64,000 bases of DNA, taken from Ceratodon purpureus. Taxonomy: Eukaryota; Streptophyta; Bryopsida; Pseudoditrichales; Ditrichaceae. The notes under the pieces were generated by a model. It was given only the letters and a program-made list of their open reading frames with translations, had not been told where the DNA came from and searched no databases. Of this stretch, positions 35,071-46,842 are shown in pieces. The stretch spans positions 8,993,433 through 9,057,432 of the forward strand of contig CM026433.1 in the NCBI GenBank assembly GCA_014871385.1, written 5' to 3'. A program made the translations under genes and the position numbers. Numbering within the stretch: the stretch's first letter is position 1; every line of letters starts with the position of its first letter.

Positions 35071-36004
35071 CCCCTAAAGATCCAAGAAACCCGATTTGGG
35101 TTTTTGCTATTTCGGGCAGCCTGGTTGAAGAGGTTAAAAGTAATATTTTTGCCTAAGATTTTTATTGGATGCTTACTTTACCGTAAGGTGTACGTGGTAA
35201 AATTTTCAAAGTCAAATTCCAATTTTAGAACCTTCATCTAGAAATTTTAGGTTTCAAGTCGAAATAGGGCAGTTTAAAATTAGGTTTTTTTTCAATTTTT
35301 TTTTTTAAAACTATGTTCATAACCAAATCATTACTCAAAATCCGAAGTGACCCTAGCCAAAAATTTTACCAATTTTACAAGGGCAGCCTCCAAAAATTCT
35401 ATGAACAAGCTTTAAAGTTTTTTGTAATTTTACATTTTTTCCTTTCAAAAATTTTCAAAATTTGAGATTTAAGAATTTTTCAATTTTTTTTTCTTCCAAA
35501 ATTTACAAACTCATAGATGTAACTTTTTACCCGTCACTTTTTTTCCGAACCAAAAACATTTAATGTTATTTAAGGATTACCATATTGAAGATTTTGTACC
35601 TACTTTTAGAAAATAATTTGCATGAAGGCCAAAAAATCAAAAGAAGTCTTCAAAATTTTGCATGGAGGTGCCCAACTTAGTTACCTATATGGAAAAAATA
35701 TGAGCAAATTGTTTGGGGTAACAATCATCAAGTCTCTCTTGGCACCATTTAGACTATGCCTTTCGAAGAAAACCAAAAAAAAAAAAAAAAACAGTAAACT
35801 TTGGACGCTATAATCTCACAAACGGTAAAGATCCAACAGTTGAAGTTTGACATGGTGTTAGTGCAAATAGTTAGGTTGAAGATCTTACGGTTGGAAATAC
35901 TAGGAAAGGAAATTTTATTGGAAACATACATCAATTTCAATAAGGTGGTCAAAATCTGCAGTTACGGGTCTTGGAGGTCCCAAAACACTCTAGAGCTTTA
36001 GGGG
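35071..36004 (+). mobile_element. TTAA-flanked non-autonomous DNA transposon, copy D
   Basis: Ends CCCCTAAAGATCC and, reversed, CCCCTAAAGCTCTAG, with TTAA at 35067-35070 and 36005-36008. 934 bp. Close relative of copy C in opposite orientation; C and D together form a large inverted repeat with a spacer of about 260 bp. Confidence 0.85.
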
Positions 36005-36156
36005 TTAAGGACATTCTACCTTACGTGGCTTGTTAAAATGGGATATCTAGGAACAGTCAACTTAGTAAAATGGATATTCAGGGTATCCTTTTGTGCATGC
36101 TACAACAACAAACATGCAGTGCACTACTTTTGTTGCAGCAATTTTCTAGATTACTT

Positions 36157-36576
36157 AGGTTGAGACACCCATATCCAATTAGCCACCCATAACTGATCAA
36201 TAGACTTCTCCATATATGAGAAGTTTTAAAATCATCACACAGAAGTTTCAAATTTTAAACCTTGGGAGATCTAGAAGAAAGTATCAAGTATGATTAGTAG
36301 AAAGGGAATTGTATGGGAATATTTTGGTAATAGCACAGTGATCAAGTTTTGGTGTCATGGTGGTCGGTTTTAGGTGAATCCACATATCGGTTACATGTAT
36401 TACAAACATTTTGGCTTTTAAAATTTATAGGAATTTAAATATTGGAGTAAACATGAAAATTGAAGTTGCATTCCTCATAAGACTTATTTCCCTTCAAGGA
36501 AAAATCTCCCTCAAGTAATACACCTCCAATTCTAGTGGGAAATCTCTTAACTAGTCATTTTTAGGTGCCTCAACCT
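36157..36576. mobile_element. AGGTA-type MITE, 420 bp
   Basis: The left end AGGTTGAGACACCCATATCC and right end, reversed, AGGTTGAGGCACC match the termini of the element at 30669. TA follows the right end (36577-36578); the left flank has TT, probably a mutated target copy. Confidence 0.6.
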
Positions 36577-36708
36577 TACTGCGGTGTAGTCTATGAATTT
36601 AGGAAGTAACTATTCCTTCCTGAAATCAACACAGATTTTAAAGCACTAAAATGGCCTCCTCTTTCCAATGGTCTTCACATATAAATAAGAATTTCAAGAT
36701 AATGTTAA

Positions 36709-37541
36709 CCCTTAAAGTAGAAAGGCCTCAAAACTGCTAAAAACCCTCAAAACTAGACTTTTTCAATGTAAGGTGTAAGTTTTTAAGTTTTGACGTATTT
36801 TGGAGAAAATAACAGTAAGATCTAGTACCTTACTTGTACATGTACATGTACCTCAAATCTTAGATTCAAACTCCTTACCGTTTGTGAGATCATATTGTTC
36901 TAAGCTGGACAAAAAGCTTTTTTTCTTAGTTGCAAAATGGGTTTCAAGTGTTTTGTGAGCCAAAAACACCAATTTCAAAAGCAAATTCGATGTGAGGCTC
37001 TTCAAATTCTTGTTCCTAGGTGGATTAGGAATATATCCATGCACTTGTTTCCCTCATACGACCTGTAAAACCTAAAGAAATGCTTGATTTTTCACATGGA
37101 GGTATACTGAAATTCAAATACAAAGGCGGGTCTATGATAGTAAAAAGGCATATGGAAAAATATTGGATTGAAAATCCAAGCGGTGGATCATGCCTTCAAA
37201 TTTTATTTACATATTAAAAAAATAAAATTTGAAAAAAAGTATAATCTTAATTTATGGTGAATTTTTGAAGTTCCTTGTGATCTAATTAATTTTGGGCAGG
37301 TTTTGAGCATATACTGGAGTTTTGGGTAGATTTCAGTATGCCCTAATAGTGTTTTCAAACTTTGGCTAAGAATATCTCCTAATGTATGAGGAATTTTGAA
37401 GCATGAATGGTCTTGTTAAAAAAAATATGATAATTGTCTATACCATGCCAAAATTACAGCTTCATCATCTAAAAATTGACTTATGGGGAACCTGACCAAA
37501 ATCTAAATCATACGATTTTTGTTGAGTTCATGCTTTAAGGG
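36709..37541. mobile_element. TTAA-flanked non-autonomous DNA transposon, copy E
   Basis: Ends CCCTTAAAG and its inverted copy, with TTAA at 36705-36708 and 37542-37545. 833 bp. It shares the interior motifs AAGATCTAGTACCTTAC and ACCGTTTGTGAGATCATA with the other copies, and its right end with copy B. Confidence 0.8.
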
Positions 37542-37545
37542 TTAA

Positions 37546-38480
37546 CTTCCATATCAATTCATACAAAGTTGATGTGAGAATAGACAATTTTGACTATTCC
37601 ACCAATTTTTTGAATATGATGATTGTAGAGTGGGGATGAGTGTAACACAAGAGATGCCACTAGACATAACTTTAGCAATGTTGGTGTTAAGGTAGAACCT
37701 AAAGGAATTGTCTGTTCTTAAAGATCGTAACCAATTAATGGATTAGAATTAACTTAATTTATTTTTTTAAAATTATTTGAGGTATTCAATTTTACTATAG
37801 AACTTTATTTTTAGCCAAAAACAACCATTCAACCTAGTGTGCAAGCTACAGTTGAAAACTAAGAAGTTTAGAATATTTTGAAAAACTCATGTCTTATTTA
37901 TACAATGTTTGAATAACATGTTCTAACTCCTAAAGTTTGTTGACTATGTTCCACCAAGAAACGCTCCAAAAGTGTCATTTTTAATGTAAAAAGCATGAAT
38001 GACTAAAAAATCATTATTATCCTATATTTTGAAGCCCATTTTGAGGAAGAAAAAAAAAGAAGACATTAATAGATTTCTTGCCTTGCCTAAAATTAATTTC
38101 TGTTCTTTGCATTAATGAATTTTGTGGAAAACCTTTTTATCTGCATGGACATTTAAGAATTATCCAATTCTAACCATAAGATCATCATGTAGATTGTTCT
38201 TTAAAACAATTTAAAAACATGTTGACACACTCCAATTTATAGCTTTTTGCATTATGGATTTTGAGGGTTTTGGTGCAATGTGACAAAGACCACTAAGGTA
38301 GCTAATTGTATAAGACAAATCACACAGAGAAAACAAGTGTAGCATGTGTTGAAAACCATATTTTTATTAAGTTGAATACAAAAGAATCCTAATTCATATT
38401 TCTTTCCTAGAAATTTCATTATTTCATAAATTCCCAATTCAAACAATCAAAGTAAAGATTGATGTTCATCCTTTAAATTG

Positions 38481-38528
<48 letters not shown>

Positions 38529-39421
38529 CTTAAATATAAACTTTTTAAAACTTTTATGAAGGAAAGAAGAAGCTTTTTTGGTACATCGCCCAAATGTGTG
38601 AACAAATTTTGATCTTTTGTAGAATGAACATTTTGTACTGAAAGAAGTTTTTTTTTTTTTTTCGGAAATCTCGAAGATGACGACATTAAGTATTTAAAGG
38701 AAAAATATTCAAAGCTAACAGATATATTAAGAATGGCCCACCAATAATTCCACCAAACAAAAAATTCCACTTTAGGTACCATAAATATTCTTTTAAATGT
38801 CTAATTATAAAAAATTAATATCCCTCAAAGTCCTTATTACAGCAAATATTCACAAAAAAGTGTCATTTAAAAAAAAATCTAAATTGACATGACATATACC
38901 TGCCCAAACTTTCAAAAAGCCCAGAAGTGGACATTGTCTTTTGGGGGTTGAAATTTGTAGTAAGGTCAAGCCACTTATTACCAACCAGGAACCCATCGAC
39001 AGCATGTAGGATACATAGAAATAGTCACGGGTTGGACGCATTTCCGATCATGTCTACTTTTTGTGGATGCTTCTAAATAGGCTTAGGTGGTTCACTCTTA
39101 GTAGTTCTTATAGAGTTGTGTTTAAAAAAATCTGACTTTCTTTGTTCACAATTATATGCACCGGAGTTCGGAACTGAGCGGTTATGTAGCACACTATAGG
39201 TTGGTTGTGGGTTACAAGCAACTTTTCACTTCAAACAATTATAACTATTTGAACAGTGGAAATTAAATCGCGGAAATTTTTGCATTCAACAAGAACCTTA
39301 TGTTTGCACTCATAAAAAATCCTAAAAAAATTATATACCTTAATTTCATATGCTAAAATCCTTAAATGATCGCTTATGGGTGGCTCGACCTTAGTCCCTT
39401 TGAAAATATCTTCAAATGTTT
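37546..39421. other. Intergenic AT-rich DNA
   Basis: No gene was recognised. A pure run of 46 A lies at 38481-38526. Near 39365-39395 a CGCTTATGGGTGGCTCGACC stretch resembles the right terminus of the AGGTA-type MITEs, with no convincing left partner. Confidence 0.45.
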
Positions 39422-39425
39422 TTAA

Positions 39426-39526
39426 CCCCTAAAGTCTAAATCTACCGGATCATTGTTCAACGATTTCAGAAAAAAATCATTTCAGGTAGAAGAACAGTGA
39501 TCGGGTCGAGTCCTCGACTTTAGGGT
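39426..39526. mobile_element. TTAA element, miniature copy G (about 100 bp)
   Basis: Left end TTAA then CCCCTAAAGTC; right end GACTTTAGGGT followed by CTAA, a degraded TTAA. The inner arms (GATCATTGTTC/GAACAGTGATC) are also complementary, so the element is little more than a hairpin. Confidence 0.55.
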
Positions 39527-39530
39527 CTAA

Positions 39531-40978
39531 AAACACAACCCATTCTAATAATAGTAAACATATGTACAGGCTGCAAAGCTAAGCTATTCAAGGTTCATTT
39601 TTCTCTCTCTTGAATCCTTATTGTTGATGTTTTGTAATTCGTCATATCCTAAAATAAAGGTCTGTCTTGCCTTTAATAATTCTTGACATATATTAATAAA
39701 AAGGATTTCCATTCTGTTTCTACCTTACAATAAATACAAGCCCTTCACCATCTCAACTCCAGCAATCAGATTCTACAATATCGCGGGTACCAACTTCCCA
39801 AAGATTGGCATTCTATCCACTGATCGAGTCTCGCCGCTGCAGACGTACTAGTACGGGTGCGGCTTTGTCGAGCTTGGAAACAGTGGTCACGTAGTCTAAA
39901 GCACATGGAAACTGACATGTGGTGAAGTGATGCCTCACTGGGAAACAGCCCACCCTGGGCCACCCTGCTTTCGTTTGCCATCAACTTTCTGTACAAACTC
40001 GTGATGCAAGCGTCCTTTAGGGAACGCGAAACCAGCAAGGTATCTTGGAAATTGGGAATGGGGGATTTCTTGATGAAGAGGACTCTTGGTGTATTCGATT
40101 CTATGAATCAAAAGTGAATTTTATTATTTTCAATCCATGAACGTTTCAGAAGTTGAATTAGTCTTCAAAAACTTTGAAATCTACTTTGCCAAAGAGTATG
40201 CCTCCACTGGCATTCTCAGAGATGACTCAAACTGAGTTGAAATATATCACTACTGTCACAGAATGTTGACGCTTGATATATGGTAATTTTAGACTCAATC
40301 ACTGTTGAGAATCAATACTGGAGAATCTTAAACTGAATTAAGTGCTGTTGAGAGTGTGAATTAAAACCATACTAGGTTCTTTGCGCAGAGATCAAGTTAT
40401 TACTCAATCATGATCAAGAGTACTATCATCAAGATCGAAGAAGTAGTCCTGCACTTCCAACTCACCCTTCCCGGCCTGTAGCGTGTTCAAAAGGATGGTT
40501 CAAGAATTCAATCGAAATTGAAAGCTTCGCCGGCTAGTTCTTAGTCATTATCTGGGTAGTTATCACTACGCCAACATGCCAGTGCCCATAGGCAAGAGTA
40601 TGCTAAGATTTGGCAGAGAGAAAAGTGTACCCTATCTCACTCTCTAAAATAGCATGCAGAACCATGGGAGAAGTTGAGTGTACAAAAATACAAATTGCCA
40701 AGAGTGTCATAGATTGCGCAAACATCATGCACAATTTCATTAAAATGGTCGTATTCCAAGTGACATTTTGCCATACCAATTTTTGATACTTGGGATATCA
40801 CCATTGCACATTGTATTGATGATTCCAATAGGTCTAATCTTCTACTCACATCACCCATACAATCAAATTACTCACACCACTGACTTCATTACAGAATCGC
40901 CGTGCTGAAATTTGCACCATTATTGAGCAGGTTACCTTACATACATGAAATGAGCAGCAGGCTCACAGGCGTGCGACA
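39531..40978. other. Spacer 3' of the metalloprotease gene
   Basis: No gene was recognised. A moderately GC-rich patch at 39770-40040 has no identifiable frame. Confidence 0.4.
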
Positions 40979-42799
40979 TCATTCAGTGAGTGCAGTGAGT
41001 TTTTGCAGCTTGGTGACCTCCGACACACTCGCAACACAATCCTGGAGGAAATCGCGAGCGCTATCCAAGTCGGCAAGTCGATCCTCGAATGGTTGAGCCA
41101 GCCTCTTGGCGACGATAGCTGCAAAATGGGGCCGCAAAGTGTCGTCATCCAGGGCAGCCTGGATGGCTTCTAGCCCTTCTTCCAAGTGATCGCCACCTAC
41201 AACCAGCACCAGATGTGCGTCCGGAGTGGACAGAATCTTCTTTGCGGCGCTCGCATGGCTGTCGGTTTCAGGTTCCGTCACACTCACCGTCGTCGTCCCC
41301 ACGAGCCCCACCACCCCATCTTCCCCTTCCCAATGAACTTCCACCGCGATCTCCGCGTCACCGCTCACAGGAAACAGCGCACCTTCCCCGCCGCGCATGA
41401 GCGTCAGGGAGCTCGTCACGCTCTCGCCTTGCTGGAGCTCCACCATCGGGTGATCATCGACCAGCATGAGCGGGGAGAAGCTCCGACTCACCCCATCAGC
41501 GTCTGTCACCGTGCCGCGCACGAACCCTGCTTTAAGGCTCAGGCTCGCGGGGACCGTGATCGGCTCCTCGCCCTCGTTCGTGAGCGTGACGTCCACTCGA
41601 ACTGGCGCGCCGAGCGGGACCTCCGACAGATTCGCCTCCACCTCGAGAGTCAATCCCTCGGGGGCTGTGATCTGCGAGTCACCCACATCGCTAGCTTCAC
41701 CGAACGGGACGCCACCGGGACGGACGAACACGTCCGGGTAATGGCGCAATCGATGGAGATCGTCGTCCGCGAACGCCCACTTGATATTATTCGGAAACTC
41801 GACCTCGCCGCTGTTCCCCGCCTTGGCGATGACATCGCTCGTGTTCATGAACCCCAAGTCAATAGTGTTGTGGTACAACCCCAGCGCATGACCAAGCTCG
41901 TGAATCGCCGTCCGGAAGTAGGCCTCTGTGGCGTCGGCGAATCGCATCCCGCTCGCGAGACCCCAGCCGGAATCGACCTTCCAGTCCGTGGCAATACCCA
42001 CGCCCTCGCGGGGCACCTTATCAGAATCTGTAGCACCCGCATCGTACATGATTCCACGCGGGGTCGACTTGATCCCCTTCACAACCAAAATGTGGTACCG
42101 CCAAACTGTATCGAGATCGTTCAAGTCTCGCCACTTGAGCATGGCGGCGTGCATCTCGGCATCAGCCCATGAAGTTCTCCCCCCTGGTTGCGTTACATCG
42201 ACATTACTCTTGGGCCAGAGCGTCACCTCCCAGCCTACCGCGTCGAAGACCGTCGCCCAATCTAAACCATGGCCGCTCTGGAGGGGACGAGTTCCCCCGC
42301 GAACAGTATCAATCTCCACTGTAGCTTTCCGGAACATCGACGACACCCACACCATCTTGAGCGAACCCACAGCAGCTTCGCCTCCTGTCACATCGCCTTG
42401 AAGAGTATCCGGACTCACCGCCGACAGAACTACTTCGAAAGCGCCGTGCAAGCTCCAGGATCGTGAGCTTAAGCTCAACTGCCACATTTCGAATCCCAGC
42501 GTGGTCTCTGAGCCTTCGACGATCTTGGTGACAGTGAGATAGTACACGTAATCGCTTCGGCTGAAAATGGGGATGCCGTCGGCTGGGTTCGGCTCATTCG
42601 CAGAGCGGTTGTAGAGGTCACCGCTCACAATCAACCCATTCGGATTCGCTTCGACCCGGATAGTGCCGTCGTAGGTCACGCCAGAGTGCTCTTGGTACTC
42701 AACAATCCAACATCCGGCTCTTAGAGCTCCAGCACCGTCTCTACTCGCAGTGGGCAATGGCTCTGGCAGTGGCACCCTCTTCCTCTCGTCCGAAGCCAT
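40979..42799 (-). CDS. Intronless metzincin-type zinc metalloprotease, bacterial-like
   Basis: A single open frame of 606 residues from ATG at 42799. The zinc site HELGHALGLYH (residues 300-310) fits HExxHxxGxxH, with catalytic E301, followed by GFMNTS with a Met-turn at M318, so it belongs to the metzincins. A Trp/Tyr-rich beta domain comes first (about 29-160, CWIVEYQEHSGVTYDGTIRV). After the protease are PDVFVRPGGVPFG (355-367), a beta-sandwich-like region (about 380-505) and a helical end. No signal peptide or prodomain cysteine switch is visible, unlike plant matrix metalloproteinases. The coding sequence is GC-rich against AT-rich flanks and has no introns in a region where host genes have many. 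Substrate unknown. Horizontal transfer from a bacterium (or fungus) is an inference. TTTTTTGCAG directly before the ATG could end a leader intron. Confidence 0.8.
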   Translation of the reverse strand: MASDERKRVPLPEPLPTASRDGAGALRAGCWIVEYQEHSGVTYDGTIRVEANPNGLIVSGDLYNRSANEPNPADGIPIFSRSDYVYYLTVTKIVEGSETTLGFEMWQLSLSSRSWSLHGAFEVVLSAVSPDTLQGDVTGGEAAVGSLKMVWVSSMFRKATVEIDTVRGGTRPLQSGHGLDWATVFDAVGWEVTLWPKSNVDVTQPGGRTSWADAEMHAAMLKWRDLNDLDTVWRYHILVVKGIKSTPRGIMYDAGATDSDKVPREGVGIATDWKVDSGWGLASGMRFADATEAYFRTAIHELGHALGLYHNTIDLGFMNTSDVIAKAGNSGEVEFPNNIKWAFADDDLHRLRHYPDVFVRPGGVPFGEASDVGDSQITAPEGLTLEVEANLSEVPLGAPVRVDVTLTNEGEEPITVPASLSLKAGFVRGTVTDADGVSRSFSPLMLVDDHPMVELQQGESVTSSLTLMRGGEGALFPVSGDAEIAVEVHWEGEDGVVGLVGTTTVSVTEPETDSHASAAKKILSTPDAHLVLVVGGDHLEEGLEAIQAALDDDTLRPHFAAIVAKRLAQPFEDRLADLDSARDFLQDCVASVSEVTKLQKLTALTE

Positions 42800-42992
42800 C
42801 TGCAAAAAAACACCAATCGAAATATCAATGATTCAAACTTATATCAATGAAAGCTCACAGATAAGAGCCAGTCCAGTACTAGATCTTCACCTTGTTGGCT
42901 GGGGTGTGCTTTCACCAAGTTTCTATCACTAGCTTGATACAGAGTGGATAGTGACCGACAGCTCGTTGTGAAAGTGCGGTGCACTGAAGCGG

Positions 42993-43000
42993 CTTATATG
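42993..43000 (-). promoter_or_regulatory. TATA-like box of the metalloprotease gene
   Basis: On the minus strand CATATAAG lies about 195 bp upstream of the ATG, a reasonable position if the leader is about 165 nt. Its presence suggests the gene has a eukaryotic promoter. Confidence 0.4.
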
Positions 43001-43435
43001 CTCTTGATGATCGGAGAAGACCGTTGTCGGTAAATGAGCGGACTTTTTTTCTTTTTTTTTTCCTTCAAGCAAAAAATGACCGGACTTTTGATCACGCTAC
43101 TTGGAATGGATATTCCTTCGGCAGATGGCTGAATTTTTTTTTTGTTTCTTTTATCGGAGCAAATGGAACGTGTATTCCTCCGTTGATCGGTTAGGAATCC
43201 AGTCATCCAGAGGTGAATAATAGCAATGTCGTGTCAGGACTCACGATGGCTGGTCAGTTGGGTCGTCATTGACGTGCTATCAAGGCCCCACGTGCTTCAT
43301 TTGAGTGCTATTGACATTCATCTTCCGGTACTGTCGGTAATTGAATGGAATCTAGTACAGCTTTTTTACAGAAGAAAGCTCATAAACTACTAATTTTTAA
43401 GAAGTATGATTCCAATTCTACAGGATCGCAATGTA

Positions 43436-44762
43436 CAGTCGGGTACAACTTGCTTACGAATTTTTCTTTGGAGGAAGTTTTTATATCAAAAGTTTGAAAA
43501 TTCATTAGAGTTATATGTAAAGTCAAGAAAAGTTTCAAGAAGATACCCCTCTTTTGATTTATTGTAATACTATTTGTTCACTCTAAATAGTTAGTAGATA
43601 TGAAAGAGCTTGGTGGTCTTACAATTATAATATTTATTATGTATAGAAGAGATTGGTGGTCTCTAAACACAAGTTAGAAGTTTTTTAGCCACCTTTTAGA
43701 AGCAAAAAGTAGAGGTCATGTTGTACCAAGAATCCTAGCCGCATTTTTCCTCCGTGAATTGATTGTAGAAATTTAACGCTATTAAGGGCTGATTTTAATT
43801 ATTTAAATTGGAGAAGAGAGGGTATCTTTTTCAAAACAATGGTTACCTTTGCAAATAACTCTATTGTGAACTCAAAAATTATCGGATTTGAAAATCGTAA
43901 AGTGTTTTGGAATCACATCGGAGTGTACTATTATATTGTGATATTATTCATCATATTATTCATCAATGCCGTTTTGTGATATTATTCATCATATTATTCA
44001 TCAATACCTTTTTGTGATATTATTCATCATATTACAATTAGTTTATACACCACCTAATATTAACTACTCCTACCTTTTGTTTCAACATTTCAATTACAAA
44101 TTGAAAACAAGCTTCCAAAGTTGTTTTTGGGATACTTTAGTGCATACTTGTGATATCATTGATATACTTCTTATCAGGTTTTTGGCTTTGAGGAATTTCA
44201 TGAAAAGTTTTAATGAACTCTAAATTTTTCCCAAAGCCTTTCACACTACTACAAATGTCCTCTAAGGACTTGAAAAATGGTTGAAGGCTATTAGAATAAT
44301 AACTCTCATGTCTATCTTAAATTATTCTAGTATTCTTGCCAAGTTTGAAAGAAGATTTACTTTCCACCTTGAGTTTTGATTCAGAAATTCATAAAAAACC
44401 ACTCCAAACCAAGGAATTTAAAAAGAAAATATTATTTTTATCATTCAAGTATACACTTAGGTATCCCAAGAACAACTTCAGAAGTTCATTTTCAATTTGC
44501 ATTTGAAATGTACATTGTAATTGAAACAAAAGGTAGGAGTATAAAGTAATGGTAATATGATGGTGTATAAAGTAATTGTAATATGATGAATAACATCACA
44601 AAAAGGTACTGATATTTTATCATAGTATTATAGCACACTCCGATTTGATTCCAAAATACTTTACGATTTTCAAATCCGATCATTTTTTAGTTCACAATGA
44701 ATTTTCAAACTTTTCACAAAACTTCATCCAAAAAAAATTCGTAAGCATGTTGTACCCGACTG
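43436..44762. mobile_element. Long-arm foldback element with CAGTCGGGTACAAC termini
   Basis: The left end CAGTCGGGTACAACTTGCTT and its inverted copy at the right are flanked by TA (43434-43435 and 44763-44764). Inner arms also pair: 43862-43935 (ATCGGATTTGAAAATCGTAA ... TCGGAGTGT) with 44630-44700. The interior is AT-rich and non-coding. TA target and CAGT start suggest a Tc1/mariner or pogo-type origin. Confidence 0.75.
43936..44038. repeat. Tandem repeat, 38-39 bp unit, about 2.7 copies
   Basis: Unit TTGTGATATTATTCATCATA plus TTATTCATCAAT and a short tail. It lies at the inner edge of the left arm of the foldback element, and a partial reverse copy is in the right arm (about 44580-44610). 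Confidence 0.75.
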
Positions 44763-44764
44763 TA

Positions 44765-45399
44765 CAAGTCTCGCCCTCCCATGTCGATATGACTCATATG
44801 AGTGCTCCACATTATCTAATTGGATCTGGCTGTGTCACATGATACTGTAGAAGGAGGACGCCTGTTTTTGTTTTTTTCGTTTCTTTCTTACTTGAAAAAA
44901 AAGAATCAGTTGTTTGAGGAATATACGGTATCTTGGAGCAAAGCAATTGCTTGCTGGCTAGGGGTGGAGAACTGTACATATACAGTACAATTTGTTATAG
45001 TAAGGGCTCAATAATGGCTCAATTTTCAACACCGAAAATATATAGAGTACTTAATAGTGCAAGCAATTTTTGTTTATGGGAAAAGTCAGTGGAAAGACAT
45101 AGCAAGTGGAATCATCATTTTTGGACTCTTCTACAATTAGTTATGAATTTTTGAAGTTGGATTTATAGGTGTTACTAAAATGGTGCTCTAAAATGGCACC
45201 TTGTAATGTTTGATCTGACTACATGGCACTGTTGGATTGGGAAGCTATTATATACCTCTAAGTGAAGATTATTACAGCTCCATTATTGGACATGTTTCAT
45301 TTTAGAAGACTCTCTCATAGGAAAATACCAAAAAAATTGGTTACTCATGTGACCATAAGCGTTCACGTTAAACTGAGGTTGTAGGTAAATCACTTCTCA
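44765..45399. other. Spacer, no gene recognised
   Basis: AT-rich DNA. CAGTACAATTTGTTATAG at about 44989 could be a decayed left partner of the isolated terminus at 47340-47368. Confidence 0.35.
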
Positions 45400-45401
45400 T
45401 A

Positions 45402-45578
45402 CTCCCTCCGTCTTACTAAAAGAGTCTGGTTTGGTAAAATAATTTGTCTCAAAATGAGAGAGTGGTTTCTAAATTTGGCCAAATTATTTCTAAATTTGGC
45501 CAACTTGTTTTTTAATTTAGAATTGCCTTAATTTTTCTATTATTAGCAAAGCATGCTCTTTTAGTGAGACAGAGGGAA
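45402..45578. mobile_element. Stowaway MITE, 177 bp
   Basis: Starts CTCCCTCCGTCTTACTAAAA and ends with an inverted copy (reversed: TTCCCTCTGTCTCACTAAAA), flanked by TA at 45400-45401 and 45579-45580. Confidence 0.9.
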
Positions 45579-45858
45579 TAATTTTTTTCTCTTGGCCATA
45601 AAGATCATCACGTATTTGAGAGATGTGCTCAGAAGCAATCATGCAATTATTAATTGGATATCTTCATTTAAAGAATTGTATGGATAGAATATTTCCAGAT
45701 AGGAAAACCAACGCAAAATATTTGTAAAGAGGGGAAGAAAAAGCGTCCCATTGTCACTTCAAAAGCAGGAGGAATTAGCTTGGCATCTCATTGGCCGCAC
45801 AAAAACACCTCACATTGGCATTGGTAGAAAACATAACATCTTAGCATGTAGAAACTAA

Positions 45859-46842
45859 GGGCCGATTTACACCTAGGGGCCGGGCCAATTCGGCCCGTTT
45901 GAGAGCTGAAATCCTCACTCGTGATTGGCCGAAAGGTAAAAATGAGCCCCATCCCCTTACACCTAGAGGTCGCGCCAATCTGGTGGCAGAAAAATTTTAA
46001 TCAAAAAATGCAAGTTCTGACATGGCCCGAGCTTGGTGAATTGGGTGCACCGAGAATGGAAGGCCAATTCTTGGTCTCGGGGCCAATGTCAGATTTTAAT
46101 TAAAATAGTATTTTACAATTAAAAATCCTTTAACTTCAACCAATCAGTGATCACAGACTTTTCCAAAGCCACGGGGAATTGAGCCCACCACCTTGCGGCT
46201 ATGAGGAAAGATCCCATGACGATCTCATTCACCATGTCCTTCCTTCAATTCCCCACCGGGTTAAAACAAAAAAAGTAACCAACAAGAGAAAGTTCCCGCC
46301 TTTGCATTCACCATGTCCTTCCATGCTCCTTCATGTCCACCGCCTGTAATTCATTGTTTTTTGTACCCATATCATTGCTGGAATTTTAATTTCATGGACC
46401 AATTGGAGGCCAAATGAAGCCCAAATCCTTTTTTTTATTATGTTTTTGGTCTATGTATTAGATGTGCAAGTGTATATACGTCATTGAGACTATATTCTTG
46501 TTTGATTGCGGTGATTCTTAGACTTTTAATCAAATAAAAACATTATTTCCATAACAATTTGCATGACCATGAAGAACACAATAACCATTAAAATCTTATG
46601 TTTTCATTCATCCATCTTGTGGAAATGGCAATGAAAAGAAAGAGAGAAGGGCTGAAATTTTCTAGATTTATTGGATCGGCCCGGCTTCTTGGCCCGAAGG
46701 CCGTTACATATGGGAAAATCGGCCCCCGTTCTAATCTTATTATAATGAGGACTTGAGGTCGGCCCCAACCCAAAAATAGGCTGAAATTTCAAGCAATTGG
46801 CTCCAAGGAAACTTGGCCCGGCCTCTAGATGTAAATCGGCCC
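45859..46842. mobile_element. PIF/Tourist-type MITE, 984 bp
   Basis: The termini GGGCCGATTTACACCTAGG and, reversed, GGGCCGATTTACATCTAGAG continue into GGCCGGGCC and are flanked by TAA at 45856-45858 and 46843-46845. Same terminal pattern as the MITEs at 13719 and 19852, but with an unrelated interior. Non-coding. Confidence 0.88.

Larger units (their letters stand above)
33869..36021. mobile_element. AGGTA-type MITE carrying two TTAA elements, one in each terminus
   Basis: Termini AGGTAGAATGTCC and its inverted copy, flanked by TA at 33867-33868 and 36022-36023. Copies C and D lie at TTAA sites directly after this 13 bp in each end. The remaining middle (34808-35066) aligns in part with the element at 30669-30951 (GGTACATCTGATTTTTCAAA, TAGAAATTAG). 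Confidence 0.75.

Noticed and set aside
38481-38526. Run of 46 A as a possible retroposon tail
   Set aside because: No flanking direct repeat or recognisable upstream body; it may be simple slippage.
40637-40858. CANIMHNFI on the plus strand, recalling the IMHNMI motif of Harbinger nucleases
   Set aside because: Only about ten residues match and there is no surrounding similarity or terminal repeats.
41186-42401. Plus-strand ORFs of up to 328 codons opposite the metalloprotease
   Set aside because: They are antisense shadows of a GC-rich coding sequence and show no domain.
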